Assembly (NCBI GenBank): GCA_025667525.1
Contig: CM046875.1
Location: 292,063,147 to 292,127,146 of the forward strand
DNA length: 64,000 nt
DNA from: Glebionis coronaria
Lineage: Eukaryota; Streptophyta; Magnoliopsida; Asterales; Asteraceae
Reading direction: 5' to 3'
In this document: in pieces, positions 33,563-44,984 of the stretch
How the letters are laid out: each line of letters starts with the position of its first letter
Position numbering within the stretch: the stretch's first letter is position 1
Made by a program: the position numbers and the translations under genes
Notes under the pieces: generated by a model
What the model was told of the DNA's origin: nothing
What the model saw: only the letters and a program-made list of their open reading frames with translations
The model's database searches: none

Positions 33563-34616
33563 GTGAACCCCAAAATTCACGACGTCATCAAAAAGGAAGT
33601 ACTTAAACTCCTTGACGCGGGAATGATTTACCCTATTTCCGATAGCCCTTGGGCGAGTCCTATTCATTGTGTCCCTAAAAAGGGAGTAATGACCGTTGTG
33701 ACAGACGATGCCAACGAGTTAATTCCAAATAGACTCGTGACCGGATGGAGTGTGTGCATTGACTATCGTAAGTTGAATGACGCCACTCAAAAAGACCATT
33801 TTCCCTTGCCCTTCATGGACCAAATGTTGGAGCGTCTTGCGGGAAACGATTTCTATTGCTTTTTAGATGGGTTTACCGGTTACTTCCAAATCCCCGTCGA
33901 TCCTCGTGATCAAGAAAAAACTACGTTTACGTGTCCATATGGAACGTTTGCCTATCGTAGAATGCCATTCGGACTTTGCAATGCACCGGGAACCTTTCAA
34001 AGGTGCATGATGGCTATTTTTCATGATATGATCGAGAAGACGATGGAAGTCTTCATGGATGACTTTTCCGTGTTTGGTAGTTCGTTCACTTCGTGTTTGT
34101 CGAATCTTGAAAGAATGTTGAAGCATTGTGAGGAAACCAACCTTGTGCTTAATTGGGAAAAATGTCATTTTATGTTTAAAAGTGGAATCGTCTTAGGGCA
34201 CATGGTTTCGAAAGTGGGGATTGAGGTAGATCAAGCTAAGGTAGACGTCATCGCCAAATTACCTCATCCCAAAACCGTTAAGGGAGTTAGGAGTTTCCTA
34301 GGCCACGCGGGCTTTTATCGTCGATTCATCAAGGATTTTTCAAAGATTTCTCGACCTATTACACATCTCCTCGAAAAAGATGCACGTTTTGTCTTGACGA
34401 AGATTGTGTACGAGCCTTTGAAATCCTTAAGAGGAAACTTACCGAAGCTCCCATTCTTGTTGCTCCCAATTGGAACCTCCCCTTTGAGCTCATGTGTGAC
34501 GCTAGTGACTACGCTATTGGGGTCGTGTTGGGGCAACGTCATGAAAAACACTTCTTGCCTATTCACTATGCTAGCAAGACGATGACCGAGGCTCAACTAA
34601 AATACACTACAACGTA
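33563..34616 (+). CDS. pol: Element F reverse transcriptase
   Basis: Gypsy RT with VLKLLDAGMIYPISDSPWAS, VCIDYRKLNDATQKDHFPLP (Asp region), FLDGFTGYFQIPVDPRDQEK, RMPFGLCNAPGTFQRCMMAI and the catalytic EVFMDDFSVFG near 34048-34080. The thumb-side landmark is VRSFLGHAGFYRRFIKDFSK. A frameshift near 34390-34400 breaks the connection. The other frame continues as ILVAPNWNLPFELMCDASDY and ASKTMTEAQLKYTTT, ending at a TAG (34615-34617). The insert at 33690-33750 (VMTVVTDDANELIPNRLVTG) is normal in this branch. Confidence 0.92.
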
Positions 34617-35076
34617 GAAGGAATTCCTTGTCGTGGTGTATGCATTTGAGAATTTCCGATCTTATCTCGTCTTGACTAAATGCATAGTGTATACGGATCA
34701 TTCGGCTATCAAGTATCTTATGGCTAAACAAGATGCAAAGCCGAGATTACTTCGTTGGATTCTCCTCCTTCAAGAATTTAATCACAAAATCGTTGACAAA
34801 AAAGGAGCCGAGAATCTAGCGGCCGATCATCTTTCTCGTTTGGAAGATCCTCACCAAAGTGTTTACGAGCCCAAGGAAATCACCGAAACATTTTCGCTCG
34901 AGACACTTGGTGTAGTGAATTCTAAGCTTGATTCTTCTACCCCATGGTTTGCGGACATCGCAAATTACCATGCGGGAAACTTCATCATCAAGGGTATGAC
35001 GACTCAAGAAAAACGAAAATTTTTTCATGACGTCAAGTTCTATTTTTGGAACGACCCTTACTTGTTTCGAACTTGA
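34617..35076 (+). CDS. pol: Element F RNase H
   Basis: Continues from the [63 protein letters not shown] and [14 protein letters not shown], all landmarks of the gypsy RNase H domain and the tether that follows. It ends with [11 protein letters not shown], where the integrase N-terminal region begins; the stop at 35074-35076 (TGA) replaces an expected Cys or Gly codon. The domain degrades the RNA strand during cDNA synthesis. Confidence 0.88.
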
Positions 35077-36226
35077 ACGGATCAAATTATTCGACGTTGT
35101 GTCTTTGGTAACAAAGCTTCTAACATCCTTAGAGCATGTCACGAGGGACCCACGGGTGGTCACCACGGTGCTAATCTCACGACTAAGAAGTTTTTTGATG
35201 CCGGTTTCTTTTGGCCTACTATTTACCGAGATGCACATGCACTTGTGAATTCGTGTGACTCATTCCAACGACAATGAAAAGCCTCACAAAACGATGAAAT
35301 GCCACAAAATATCATCCAAGTGTGTGAGATCTTTGACGTTTGGGACATCGACTTTATGGGGTCGTTCCCATCTCGTGGTAATAAGTACATCCTTGTCGCC
35401 GTTGACTACCTATCTAAGTGGGTGGAAGCTAAGACTTTGCCCACCAACGATGCTCGTGTGGTAGTCATGTTTTTGAAAAGCTTGTTTTCTCAGTTTGGAA
35501 CCCCTCGTGCGATCATTAGCGATCGTGGAACCCATTTTAGTAACGAACAATTCGAAAGGGTCCTAAGGAAATATGGGGTTACACATCGTCTTTCTACGGC
35601 TTATCACCCACAAACGAGTGGGCAAGTCGAGGTTTCAAACCAAGCTTTAAAGAGGAACTTGGATAGATCGATTGGGGAAAACCGACAATCTTGGTCGGAT
35701 AAGTTGGACGATGCTTTATGGGCCTTTAGGGACGCTCATAAGACGCCCATCGGGTGCACTCCCTATAAGCTTGTGTATGGGAAGAATTGTCACTTTCCAA
35801 TTGAACTTGAACACAAAGCTTATTGGGCCCTTAAGCATTGCAATGATGATATGGAGATCGGGGAAAACACCGGAAAATGGAATTAAATGAATTCGATAAG
35901 TTAAGGGATATTGCTTATGAAAATTCATTGATTTATAAAGAAAAACTAAAAAGTTTCATGACTGAAAACTTAAAAACCGGGTTTTTAACATTGGAGATCA
36001 AGTGTTTCTTTTTAACTCTCATTTGAAAATCTTTTCCAGTAAGTTGAACCCCCGTTGGTCCGGTCCATTCACCGTGACTCAAGTTTTTCCTTATGGGACC
36101 ATCGAACTAGCTCAAAATGATGGCCCCAATTTCAAGGTGAATGGACATAGGTTGAAGCACTACTTTGGCGGGGAAGTTCCATCCTTGAACTACCTAGACC
36201 AAATCACCTTCCCCAATGATAATTAG
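35077..36226 (+). CDS. pol: Element F integrase
   Basis: The N-terminal zinc region reads [20 protein letters not shown] and [16 protein letters not shown], with a frame stop near 35276. The core has [15 protein letters not shown] (Asp), [20 protein letters not shown] (Asp), [20 protein letters not shown] (Glu) and [20 protein letters not shown]. Stops and a frameshift lie at 35880-36000, then the C-terminal domain reads [20 protein letters not shown] and [13 protein letters not shown], ending at 36224-36226. No chromodomain follows. Confidence 0.9.
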
Positions 36227-37729
36227 TATTGAGGGGATCGATTCGAGCTCATGACTCGGTAATAAAAAACGAGGTGCCTCGTGGGGGAGGCCCATGCTTA
36301 TCCTATGTATATATTATCTCTTTATAATGTAGTAACGTGTGGGGATTTGTGCCCTTCCAACCTTTGTTTCGTGGTTGTTTGTGAATTGCGGAGTTTAGAT
36401 GATCATGATCTTCACGATTGGAGCCTCTCGTGTTCGTTTTATGGGAGCACTCGATTGTTTGCTTTGAAGACTTTCTCAATATCCATGATATATCCTTTGA
36501 TGTTCTAACCTTAGGTTTATAACACACTTTATAAACGACTTTAAATTTAACGGTTACACCCTTTTCATGCTAGATTAAGCATCCGACTTCGTCTCTAGTA
36601 TGGGGGTGTTTGCACCCCTAGACTCGAAACATTAAGGACAATGTTTAACTTTAGTATGGAGGGGTGAATAGATACCTTCCTTGCCAAATCTTCACCCTTT
36701 CCAAAGTTTATCTTTTTGTTTATCGTTTTGTTGCAAAATAAGGCTACAATGGCCAAATTTTAATTTTTTTCTCATGTTTTATAAGTGTTTGAAGACACGA
36801 ATGTAGATTTTCCGATGGCAAGAATAAGAGTAATTTTTTACTCGACCGTGTGTGTTGAGCACTTAGCTTCGATTCCTTAACTTTATATTAGGCTAAGTCT
36901 CTTAAATGAGGACGAGAAATTATAGAGTTATTTATAAGTTACTATGCTAAATGTAGAGTACTCGTATTCTTTCAAAAAATCATGTGTTCTCGTTGTTTGC
37001 TTATTCTCCCTTCGCTTGTAAATATTTTTTGCTTAATAAATATTGACGTAGCGGTTAGTCTTGATTGTTGGTTTCTAGTCTTTCTAGTATAATTAAATTG
37101 GGAAGACATTAAAGAATCGCCAGTGTCACGGTTTTGAAGTATTGGCAACCCAAATAATCGAAAGCTTCACCCAATAATAAGATTTCAAGTGCTCACCTAA
37201 ATCAAGCAAACAATTTGGAGCTCACAAGGCCGAAAAATCTATGCAAAATTGAAAGTGAATCAAGCCTTAATCTTTGAAGCTTTAAAGATCCAAAATTCGC
37301 TTTAGCGTGAGGATATATGTCTTTGGCCATAATAAAACCACTGATGAGGAGGATAATAAAAGGCAAGGCAAGACCGAAGTCATAATAAAAGCTTCATGGC
37401 GAAGTTGAATAAAAGATGGAGGTAAACCTATGATAATAAGGCCCTTTCGTTAGGGGGCGTATAAAAGTCTTGGTAATAAGTCTCATGTTCAAAACCGTTA
37501 TAAAACCGTGTTTATCGATCCTTCTTGTTAACTTAATTTTTTGACATTGTTGTCTATTAGGGGGGGTTATTAATTCGATGGTCTTGGTTACACCGTTAGG
37601 ACTCTATTTTTAGACCTAAATCTCTATTATCGCATAAGTCAAACAATGTATCCTCGTGAAAATTCAAGACAAAATAAAATATAAGAGATACAACTTAGGA
37701 GCTTGAACAAGGAAAAACCAAAAGCAAAC
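36227..37729 (+). other. Element F 3' region after integrase
   Basis: 1.5 kb with no convincing protein. A perfect hairpin GGGGTG-TTTG-CACCCC lies at 36603-36618, followed by AAGGACAATGTTTAACTTTAGTATGGAGGGGTG. From memory, this purine-rich segment after integrase is common in Athila-type elements. A 10-bp direct repeat AGGAGGATAA (about 37347 and 39114) brackets the inverted LTR fragment and may mark its insertion. Env-like coding, which some Athila elements have, was not found. Confidence 0.5.
36603..36618. other. Hairpin GGGGTG/CACCCC
   Basis: Six-base perfect stem with a TTTG loop inside the F 3' region. It may be a transcript structure or chance. Confidence 0.4.
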
Positions 37730-39115
37730 GTACAAGTGAGACCTTATGGCTTTAAATATAGCCTTACATGTGAACTAAGAATAGATAAAAGTGCTAAACC
37801 CTAATGCTTGAAGTCCCAAAAATGCCCTTGTATAATTTGAACTCCTTGGCTTCATGTGATATTTCCTTGGCTGTTTGTGTAGCTGGAAAGTATGTAAAGT
37901 TGATTAAGGGCTCACATGATGCTTAAGTTTGAAGCTTGGTTGTGGGACGTTGGATTGTTGGACCTACTGTTTGTCTTCTTCCTTACTTTGTAGCAGGGGA
38001 GGCATGTGTGGGACAAAGGAGTGGTGAGGTGTCCAAGTTTAAGGTTGGGATGTGATTAGCAGACCCTTAATCATAAATCTGCACAAGATGGTGGCTTAAT
38101 TTTGGCTTAAACAAAATTACCCAATTTGTATCAAGAACACCAAGAACATGTGTTTAATCCGTTTCATTTTTTAAATGGGTGTTTAGCGCCAAGTTTAAAC
38201 TAATCTGTTAGGATTACTTAATAAATATAAGTGAGTGGGATCTGATGTGGAAGAAGGGTGAGTTATGATTGGTTGAAAGGAGATAGTGGGACATGTGGGA
38301 GGTGTTGGTTGGTCAAGGTTAGAATCTTGTCTGGCCAGCTTTGGTCCTTCACTTCTTTTCTTCTTGTCTTTTCACTTAAAAACTCCATCAACGCCCATTT
38401 TAGCTTTATCAACTTTTGCAACTTTACACTTTTGCCCCAAAAACTTTTGTGAAGTAAATTCAGGGGTACTTCTTGCCATTTTGTGATTTTTGAGGGACTG
38501 ATTTTGCATTTTCTTGATGGATGATGGTCTTGACTTGCATATTTGATGTTTTGGAGGACTGAATTTGCCAAGTCATGTTTGATGAGGGACCATTTTTGCC
38601 AAATGTTGAAAGTTAAGGGTCCTTTTTGTAATTTTGGGATTTTCAAAGGACCAAACTTGTAATTTCTTGTACTTTGAAGGACTTCATGATGTATTTGACT
38701 TTGTGGAGGATAATGGTTGACAATTTAGCTTTGTTGAGGGGCTAAACTTGCCAAGTCTTCAAAGTGGAGGGCCCTTTTTGTAATTTTGACAAACTTTAGG
38801 GACCAATCTTGTAATTATGAAGATACAAGGGTATAAAGTGTCAATTCTTCCATATTGGAGAACCCTTCTTCATAATTCTTCAAATCTTCAAGGGTAAATC
38901 TTGGGAAAGTCTTCAATAAGGCTTGGTTCATTGTGCGGCTTCGTTTCCCGTGTTCGTTTTTGTATGATTCTTGTGATCTTTTGTCATTTTCTCAATATCC
39001 GTACCTAAAATACACAAGCAACAAACACAAGCATATATATGGGTATTTTGATGATATTTAATGCATTTTAAGCCCTATTTGGACGATGAGACTATGTATA
39101 AAAGCAGTCTCATCA
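37730..39115 (-). repeat. Inverted fragment of an F-type LTR
   Basis: The minus strand read from 39115 begins TGATGAGACTGCTTTTATAC and runs collinear with the F 3' LTR from 39452. The two are about 93% alike over the first 200 bp by eye and weaker further on. Landmarks include CAATGAACCAAGCC, AAAAAGGGCCCTCCACTTTG and the TATA region (TATATTTAAAG, near 37751). Homology fades beyond that, so it is a 5'-LTR fragment or a diverged truncated LTR. It lies in the F 3' region and forms a long inverted repeat with the F LTR. Confidence 0.8.
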
Positions 39116-39451
39116 GGAGGATAAGTACGTGATTAGGGCATATGAGTAGTGTTAGCATTACTAACTTATAATGACAATGATCTCGTTTAACGCTTAACGT
39201 GGAATTGGGGTGAAAATCGAGGACGATGAAATTATTTCTAACGAAGCATTCACGTGTTCTTATTCTATGAACCTAAACGTCCCATTTTGAGATTAAAATC
39301 ATACATTATGTCTAAAACGCAAGTAGTAGCAATAGTGGTAGTGTAGCTAGTTTATCATTCAATAAAAGTGAATAAAAATTAATTTTGGAGGTGCTACGAT
39401 ACTTTATTCTATCATTGCGTGAGGGCACGACAATGTTTTAGTATTGGGGAG
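39116..39451 (+). other. Spacer between inverted LTR arms; F polypurine tract
   Basis: 336 bp of F 3' region without genes. It ends TTTTAGTATTGGGGAG, a likely polypurine tract directly before the F LTR start. Confidence 0.55.
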
Positions 39452-40606
39452 TGATGAGACTGCTTTTATACATAGTCTCATCGTCCAAAACGGGCTTTAA
39501 ATGCATAAAATATCATGAAAATGGCCAAATATATGCTTGTGTTTGTTACTTGTGTATTTTAGGTACGGATATTGAGAAAATGACAAAAGATCACAAGAAA
39601 CATGCAAAAACGAACACGGGAAACGAAGTCGCACAATGAACCAAGCCCTAATGAAGATTTTCCAAGAAAAACCCTTGAGGTTTTGATGATTATGCAAGAA
39701 GGGTCCTCCTATTTTGAAGAATTGACACTTTAAACCCTTATATAATCATAATTACAAGTTTGGTCCTTAAAGTTTGTCAAATTTACAAAAAGGGCCCTCC
39801 ACTTTGAAGAATTGGCAAGAATGGTCCCTCAACAATCATGACTTGCCAATATTAGTCCTCCAAAAGGTCAATCATACAAGGAAAGGCCATTAAATATGAA
39901 GAAAATGCCAAAACAACCCTTCAAGAATCAACAAATGGCAAGGAATACCCCTAAAAATACTTTGGAAAAGTATTTGGGGCAAAAGTGTAAAAATAGAAAC
40001 TTCCATAACAAAGGAATTCTGGATTAGGATATTAAAGTTGTAAATGAAAGTGAAAAGAAAGGATGGGGTGTGTTTTGCCTACACAAGAAAGATACATAGG
40101 CTAGTGGCACCATTCCTCCACATCAGCCTCCACTCACACCAGATTATAACTAATCTATATTAGTTAATTATTTCGAGCTAAACACCCATTTTTAAACCAA
40201 AAACAGATTAAACAAACCTGTGCATCATGTTCTTCACAAATTTGGGTTTTCCCTAATTACTTTGAATTATACCCTAATTCCCTCCAGAACCTTGATTAAG
40301 GTAGTCATAAGCTAAACCCCACTCTCAAAACCCTTGCCACATCATCACCTTGGTCACATGATAACCCCTCCCACACGGTTTTGGGAGAAAAAGCCAAAAA
40401 CCCTGCCACATCCAACGACCGAGATTGAAGCTTGAAACTTAAGTTCATTGTGAGCCCTTGATGTAATTCCTACACACTTTACAGCTTCAGAAACAGCCAA
40501 AGAGTTCACATGATCAAGAAAAATGCCAAAACTCTCAAGGGCATTTCAGGGACTTTACACATTAGGGTTTTACGTTTTAATGCATTATAGTAGTTCACTT
40601 GTAGCC

Positions 40607-40614
40607 TATATAAA
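40607..40614 (+). promoter_or_regulatory. TATA box in element F LTR
   Basis: TATATAAA in CCTATATAAAGGCATC, about 1.16 kb into the LTR. It is the likely core promoter. Confidence 0.6.
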
Positions 40615-41768
40615 GGCATCTAGGCTTACAATTTCAGTTTGCTCTTGAATTTTTCCTTGTTCACTTTTCTGTAAAGCCATTTTCATATTAATGAATTGTG
40701 TTTGAAATTGTGAAGAAAATTCAAGTGCCAATCTCTTATACTGCTTGTTTATGTTATATGTTTGCTAAAACTGAATCTCAAAACGTTTTCTTTAAGCTTT
40801 GTGCAAGAAATTGCTCAAAGTTATAAAACCTTGATATTTTGCTAAGTTCCTTGGTACACCTTGGAATTCTTGGGCTATAAGTGGATCATATCACCCTGAT
40901 ATTGTGTTATCAAGGTGTTGTGAGGCTTTTAACTTAGGGATAATCAAGTGTGTAGTACAAGGGTTGCATTAATCAAGGATTTGTCACCTTTCTATTTTAT
41001 ATTTTTGCTTCTAAATTTGTTCCATCTTAGCAGCTTCATATTGGAAGCTTGTGCTTGTTCTTGGTAGCACATCAGCTCAAACATACGTGGGTGTGGATGT
41101 ACATCCATGAGGTTTGAACCCTTAATCTCAAAATCTGTCAAAAATTTGGATATTTGTGATATTTGAGTTCTGCTTGTGTATCTGTTGTTCTTGGGCTCCA
41201 AATCTTTTTGTTTCTGTTTAAGTTTGATGTTTTGATGTTTATGTATGCATGTGATAACCTAAATCCAACTTTTGATTTGAAAATCTTGATTTGAAAATAT
41301 AAAGGGGTGTTTGGGTCAACTGCATATTGAGTTCATAGTGTTATTGGTTAAGTGTTTGTTGTTGAATGTTGATAGTTCTTGTTTAAGAAGTGTAATAGAG
41401 TGATAATCTGTAAGTTGTATGCTTTTGAACACCTAAATCAAACATATGCTTATAAAATCTTGATTAAGTGATATTTTGGACTGTGATTTGGTGCACACCT
41501 AGTTCTAGGCTTAGACTTAAGATAAAAAGTGATAAGTCATACCCAACATAACCTGATAAAGAGATTTAAGTGTTTGAATTTGGCTGTGTGGTCAAGTATA
41601 TCAGCATTGTCAAAACTGCATGTTCTTAGTTCATCAGTAACTTTTTTGTGCTTGAATCTTGAGCTAGACCTTAAACCATTGCATGAAACCTGTTTAAATT
41701 TGTTCATTTGAATTTATTATAGCTTGTATATGCTTTTGGTGCAATTTGGTTGGCTGAATCTTGCTAAA

Positions 41769-42616
41769 ACTGCTTATTGAGTGTAATCTGCTTATTGTTC
41801 ATATCTGGTGCTTATCTGGTGCTTATCTGGTGATAAATTGAATTAACTGCACTGATTGGCTGACTGGAAGTGTGATTTCTTTGTTTTTCTTGACTCCTTG
41901 TGATTCACTGATCACAAGGGTGCCTTGTTTGTAACTTGATTCCAACAAAAAGTGTTATAAGACAAAAAGTCAAAAAGGTCAAGCAGGGGGAAAAGTTCCC
42001 ACTGCTCAACATCCAAAACTAGCCCCTGCTAGTGTAAATTATCATTCAGCTTATTCATAAGCCAAATTAGCTTATCCAGACATGCAATAACTTATTTTTG
42101 TGATAGATCATCCTTATTTGATCCATTTATTTGATCTGGAGCTTATTAGACTTTGACTTTGACTTTTTACTAGAAAAATCATTAAGTTGACTTTTAAACA
42201 AGTGCTTATCTGCTTATTCTGCCTTATTGCTTGTCCTTATTTGAAAACTTTTTGATTGTTTAGCTTAATTAAATCATTTAAAAGCTTTTGAAAGTTGAAT
42301 CAGCACTTGAGGTGGTCTAGAACTCAAAAATGACTATTTTGTCGTTTTGTGAAGAGAGTCTTGGCTTATTTCAGGCTTATTTCTTGTGCTTTTTCCAATT
42401 TTCTTTTTAAAATCTCTTAAGTAACTCAAAATAAGCTTGTGTGTCAAATTTTAGCTTATGGCAGCAGCTTATAGCTTAATGGCCAAAAAGCCCATTAAGA
42501 ATAAGCTGCTTTGAAATAAGCTAGCTTAAACACATTTTCAGCTTTTGGGCCTTCAGAGTTTTGTTCTTAAAATCAAATTTTAAGTCAGATAGGAGCTTTT
42601 GGGCTTATTTGGACAC
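41769..42616 (+). repeat. Dispersed GCTTAT/ATAAGC words in F LTR
   Basis: About 18 occurrences in 850 bp, including tandem TCTGGTGCTTA units near 41805-41830, the pair AGCTTATGGCAGCAGCTTATAG and AATAAGCTGCTTTGAAATAA. The density is well above that of the flanking AT-rich sequence. Confidence 0.65.
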
Positions 42617-43486
42617 CATTTTTCTTATTGGGCCAATTTGAGCCCATTAAGGGACTGTTTGGACTTTTATCCCATTTCTAGGTCCAATAGGGGTATTTTT
42701 GTAATTTCAACTTCATTTCTGTATTATTTAGGTTAAAATAAACTAGTTTGCAACTTTTTATAATTTTTTATAAATTTTGGGTTTTTATTAATATTTTATT
42801 ATTATTTTATTATTAAAAATTAAAATTTAGATTTTTCAAAGTTATTCATTTTTCTTAGATCAAATACATTAAGTTAGGAATTTTACAATTTTTAGAATAT
42901 TTTTATTGTCATTAGAAAATTTTTTAGAATTATTATAAGTTTTAATAGTTTTTAATTGTTTTTAAATAGTTTTTATTAATTTTAAAATTTTCAAAAATAG
43001 TTTTAAATTTAGTTAAGTCATTTTAGAGGCTTACAAGTGAAAAAATCTCATTTTGGGCTTTTTATTATTTAAATTGATTTTTTGGGCTTTAATTAGCATT
43101 AAAAAATGATTATTTAATTAAATAAAAGGTTTGAGTGATTTTTGATTTTTTGTAAACTCTAGTTACATTTTTTAGGATTTATTGCAATTTTCTAGGAATT
43201 TTTAGGGTAAATTTTTAATTTTGTCACTTTTTACGGTTTTACGTGCACGACTATTCGTCTTAGTTTAATTCATAATCGTAACCGTCATTCCCTTCTAATC
43301 TCTTTTCTTCTTTTCATTTCTCATCAATATAATCACAAACCATTAATCATCTCTCTACACAACACAATATCCTCCTTGAGAACGATCCCCACTTTGGGTC
43401 ATAAGTGCTTTGGTTTTCCTAAACCGACACTTAATACTTTCCACTTTTACTCTCTTTTCCTAAAGAGTAGTAAAAACACTACATCA

Positions 43487-43804
43487 ACCGTCTGCATCAT
43501 TAAGATGTAAAGCTTGGTGAACCAGAGCTTCAGTAACCACCCATGAAACCCCATGGACAATATAAGTCAATGTAGTCACATCATTAACTGTTGAGGAAGT
43601 GACAGTAGTCCAAAACTGTTTAATGTATGTGACAGGGATAAGAGGAGCATGAGAAAGTGCATAGCTTAAAAGGGATGCATTCAAATACTCAACCATCTGA
43701 GTATATTGGGGAAATAGAGCATTATAAGCTTGTAAATAAGCAACCATGTTATGCTGACTCCTGAACCCTAATTTCAAATCTCTAGGTTTAAACTTAGGCG
43801 CCAT
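43487..43804 (-). pseudogene. Accessory ORF of copia-C, N-terminal part
   Basis: Starts ATG at 43802-43804 (MAPKFKPRDLKLGFRSQHNM), then VEYLNASLLSYALSHAPLIP, VTYIKQFWTTVTSSTVNDVT and VVTEALVHQALHLNDADG, where the LTR of F cuts it. The pattern (a short Leu/Ala helix, then YIKQFW, then a Val-rich segment) parallels the B ORF (VDFLKYSY, HFWSK, DDEDG). It is open as far as visible, with no stop or frameshift. Function unknown; no membrane or secretion signal. Confidence 0.75.
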
Positions 43805-44984
43805 TGATGTAGAAAGCTGTGATTAAAGTTATGGAAGATGAAAGTTTGAGAAAATTTAGTTAGACAAGAATAAGCAGTTACACTGTTTAAAAGAAAGGAG
43901 CCAAATATATAGGAGATGTGAAGATATGTGATTGGTCAAAACATGAGGCAGTTATATTCAAAATATAATCATGAAAATCTTGAAAATATATAACTTATCT
44001 CTAGCATTAATAAAAATTTACCAACTCCTAAAATTACGCATATTTTCGTCAAAAATAACAACTGGGTAGGACCTAATGTTTATCAACGGTTAAAAATAAC
44101 TTATAAGCGCCCAACGTCTATATTCTTGTCAACGTTGGATTTTGCCATGTCAACGTCAAAATTGGTCTTAACAGCGTTTGGAAAGAAACCTGTCAGCGTC
44201 CAAAAATAAAAATAATTTAAAAGAAAAAGGACCTTAACAAAGTAATTTATCCTAGTGAAGATAACTTATAGACTGAAAATCACTATAGGGTGGCAAGCAC
44301 TGTCCAATCATGCACACTTGCTTAAGCAAGATAGACATAATTGTCCTCAAGTGTCCCTTGCTAACCAAAGTTCTTAACAATGAAGTTATCTCATAAAATC
44401 CTTTGTAACTTCCCAGGTAAGCCCAAAAAAAATCATACCCAAGTCTCCCAACTGACCACATCCAATTCTAGGTCAAAAAGTCTTGGCAGCGTGCAATGTA
44501 TATCAACTTTGCATGCTACAGTGCCTCACGATTTAGTGAACTAACTCGTACTCACCAGTGGACACAATCTAGAATTGTGATAAGAGTATTATATGAATAC
44601 CCAAAAAGTCTTAAAGGTTTCCTACACCTCCCCTTAAAATATGATATACAAGTTGCCAAACATAAAATATGCAATAAAAATTTATGTCAAGATAGGAATG
44701 TAAATATTCCAACCATCATCCATAAACTTGAACACACTCCAAGTAAGCTCCAAAGATCCATAAGAAACTATGTATCCATTTGTACAATGCTCATAATGCC
44801 TGTATAATTAGATCAAAAACCACAAAACTAACATGTTGCTGTCAACGTCCATTTTAACACTTATCAGCGTTAAAATAACATTTGTTAGCGTTAGACAAAT
44901 AAAGTGGAAAACATAATTTTGTACAAAGACCAATAAAAGTGCCTATCTTGTACATACTTTTACAATAAGTTCCAAAAACACACA
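43805..44984 (-). other. Copia-C untranslated region between RNase H and accessory ORF
   Basis: 1.2 kb without a credible protein. Two clusters of the family word (GTCAACGTT, GTCAGCGTC and variants, plus-strand sense) lie at 44082-44200 and 44841-44893. Copia-B has its own, different word at the matching place. Confidence 0.55.

Larger units (their letters stand above)
21412..43486 (+). mobile_element. Ty3/gypsy Athila-like element F, hosting E and an LTR fragment
   Basis: Gag tail (21412-21764), then E inserted with a CTATG duplication, then protease, RT, RNase H and integrase (32319-36226), a long 3' region and a 4.0-kb 3' LTR (39452-43486). The 5' part lies to the left, beyond copia-B, which interrupts gag. 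The protein families (ALADLGASINLMPL protease, VFMDDFSVFG RT, no chromodomain after integrase) point to the non-chromovirus Athila/Tat branch. The right LTR end (CATCA, 43486) abuts the accessory ORF of copia-C, so F inserted into C. Coding damage is modest: a few stops and frameshifts. Confidence 0.85.
39452..43486 (+). repeat. 3' LTR of element F
   Basis: 4035 bp with inverted ends TGATG...CATCA. The first 30 bp form a hairpin (GATGAGACT...AGTCTCATC). A TATA box (TATATAAA) lies at 40607-40614, leaving a long transcribed part of 2.9 kb. A run of GCTTATT/AATAAGC words lies at 41769-42616, and there is an AT-rich tract at 42730-43230. To the right the accessory ORF of copia-C resumes (minus-strand reading LHLNDADG), which fixes the boundary. 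Small reading frames inside are not convincing genes. Confidence 0.85.

Noticed and set aside
36281..36508. Frames on both strands after the F integrase
   Set aside because: No similarity or conserved composition; probably untranslated.
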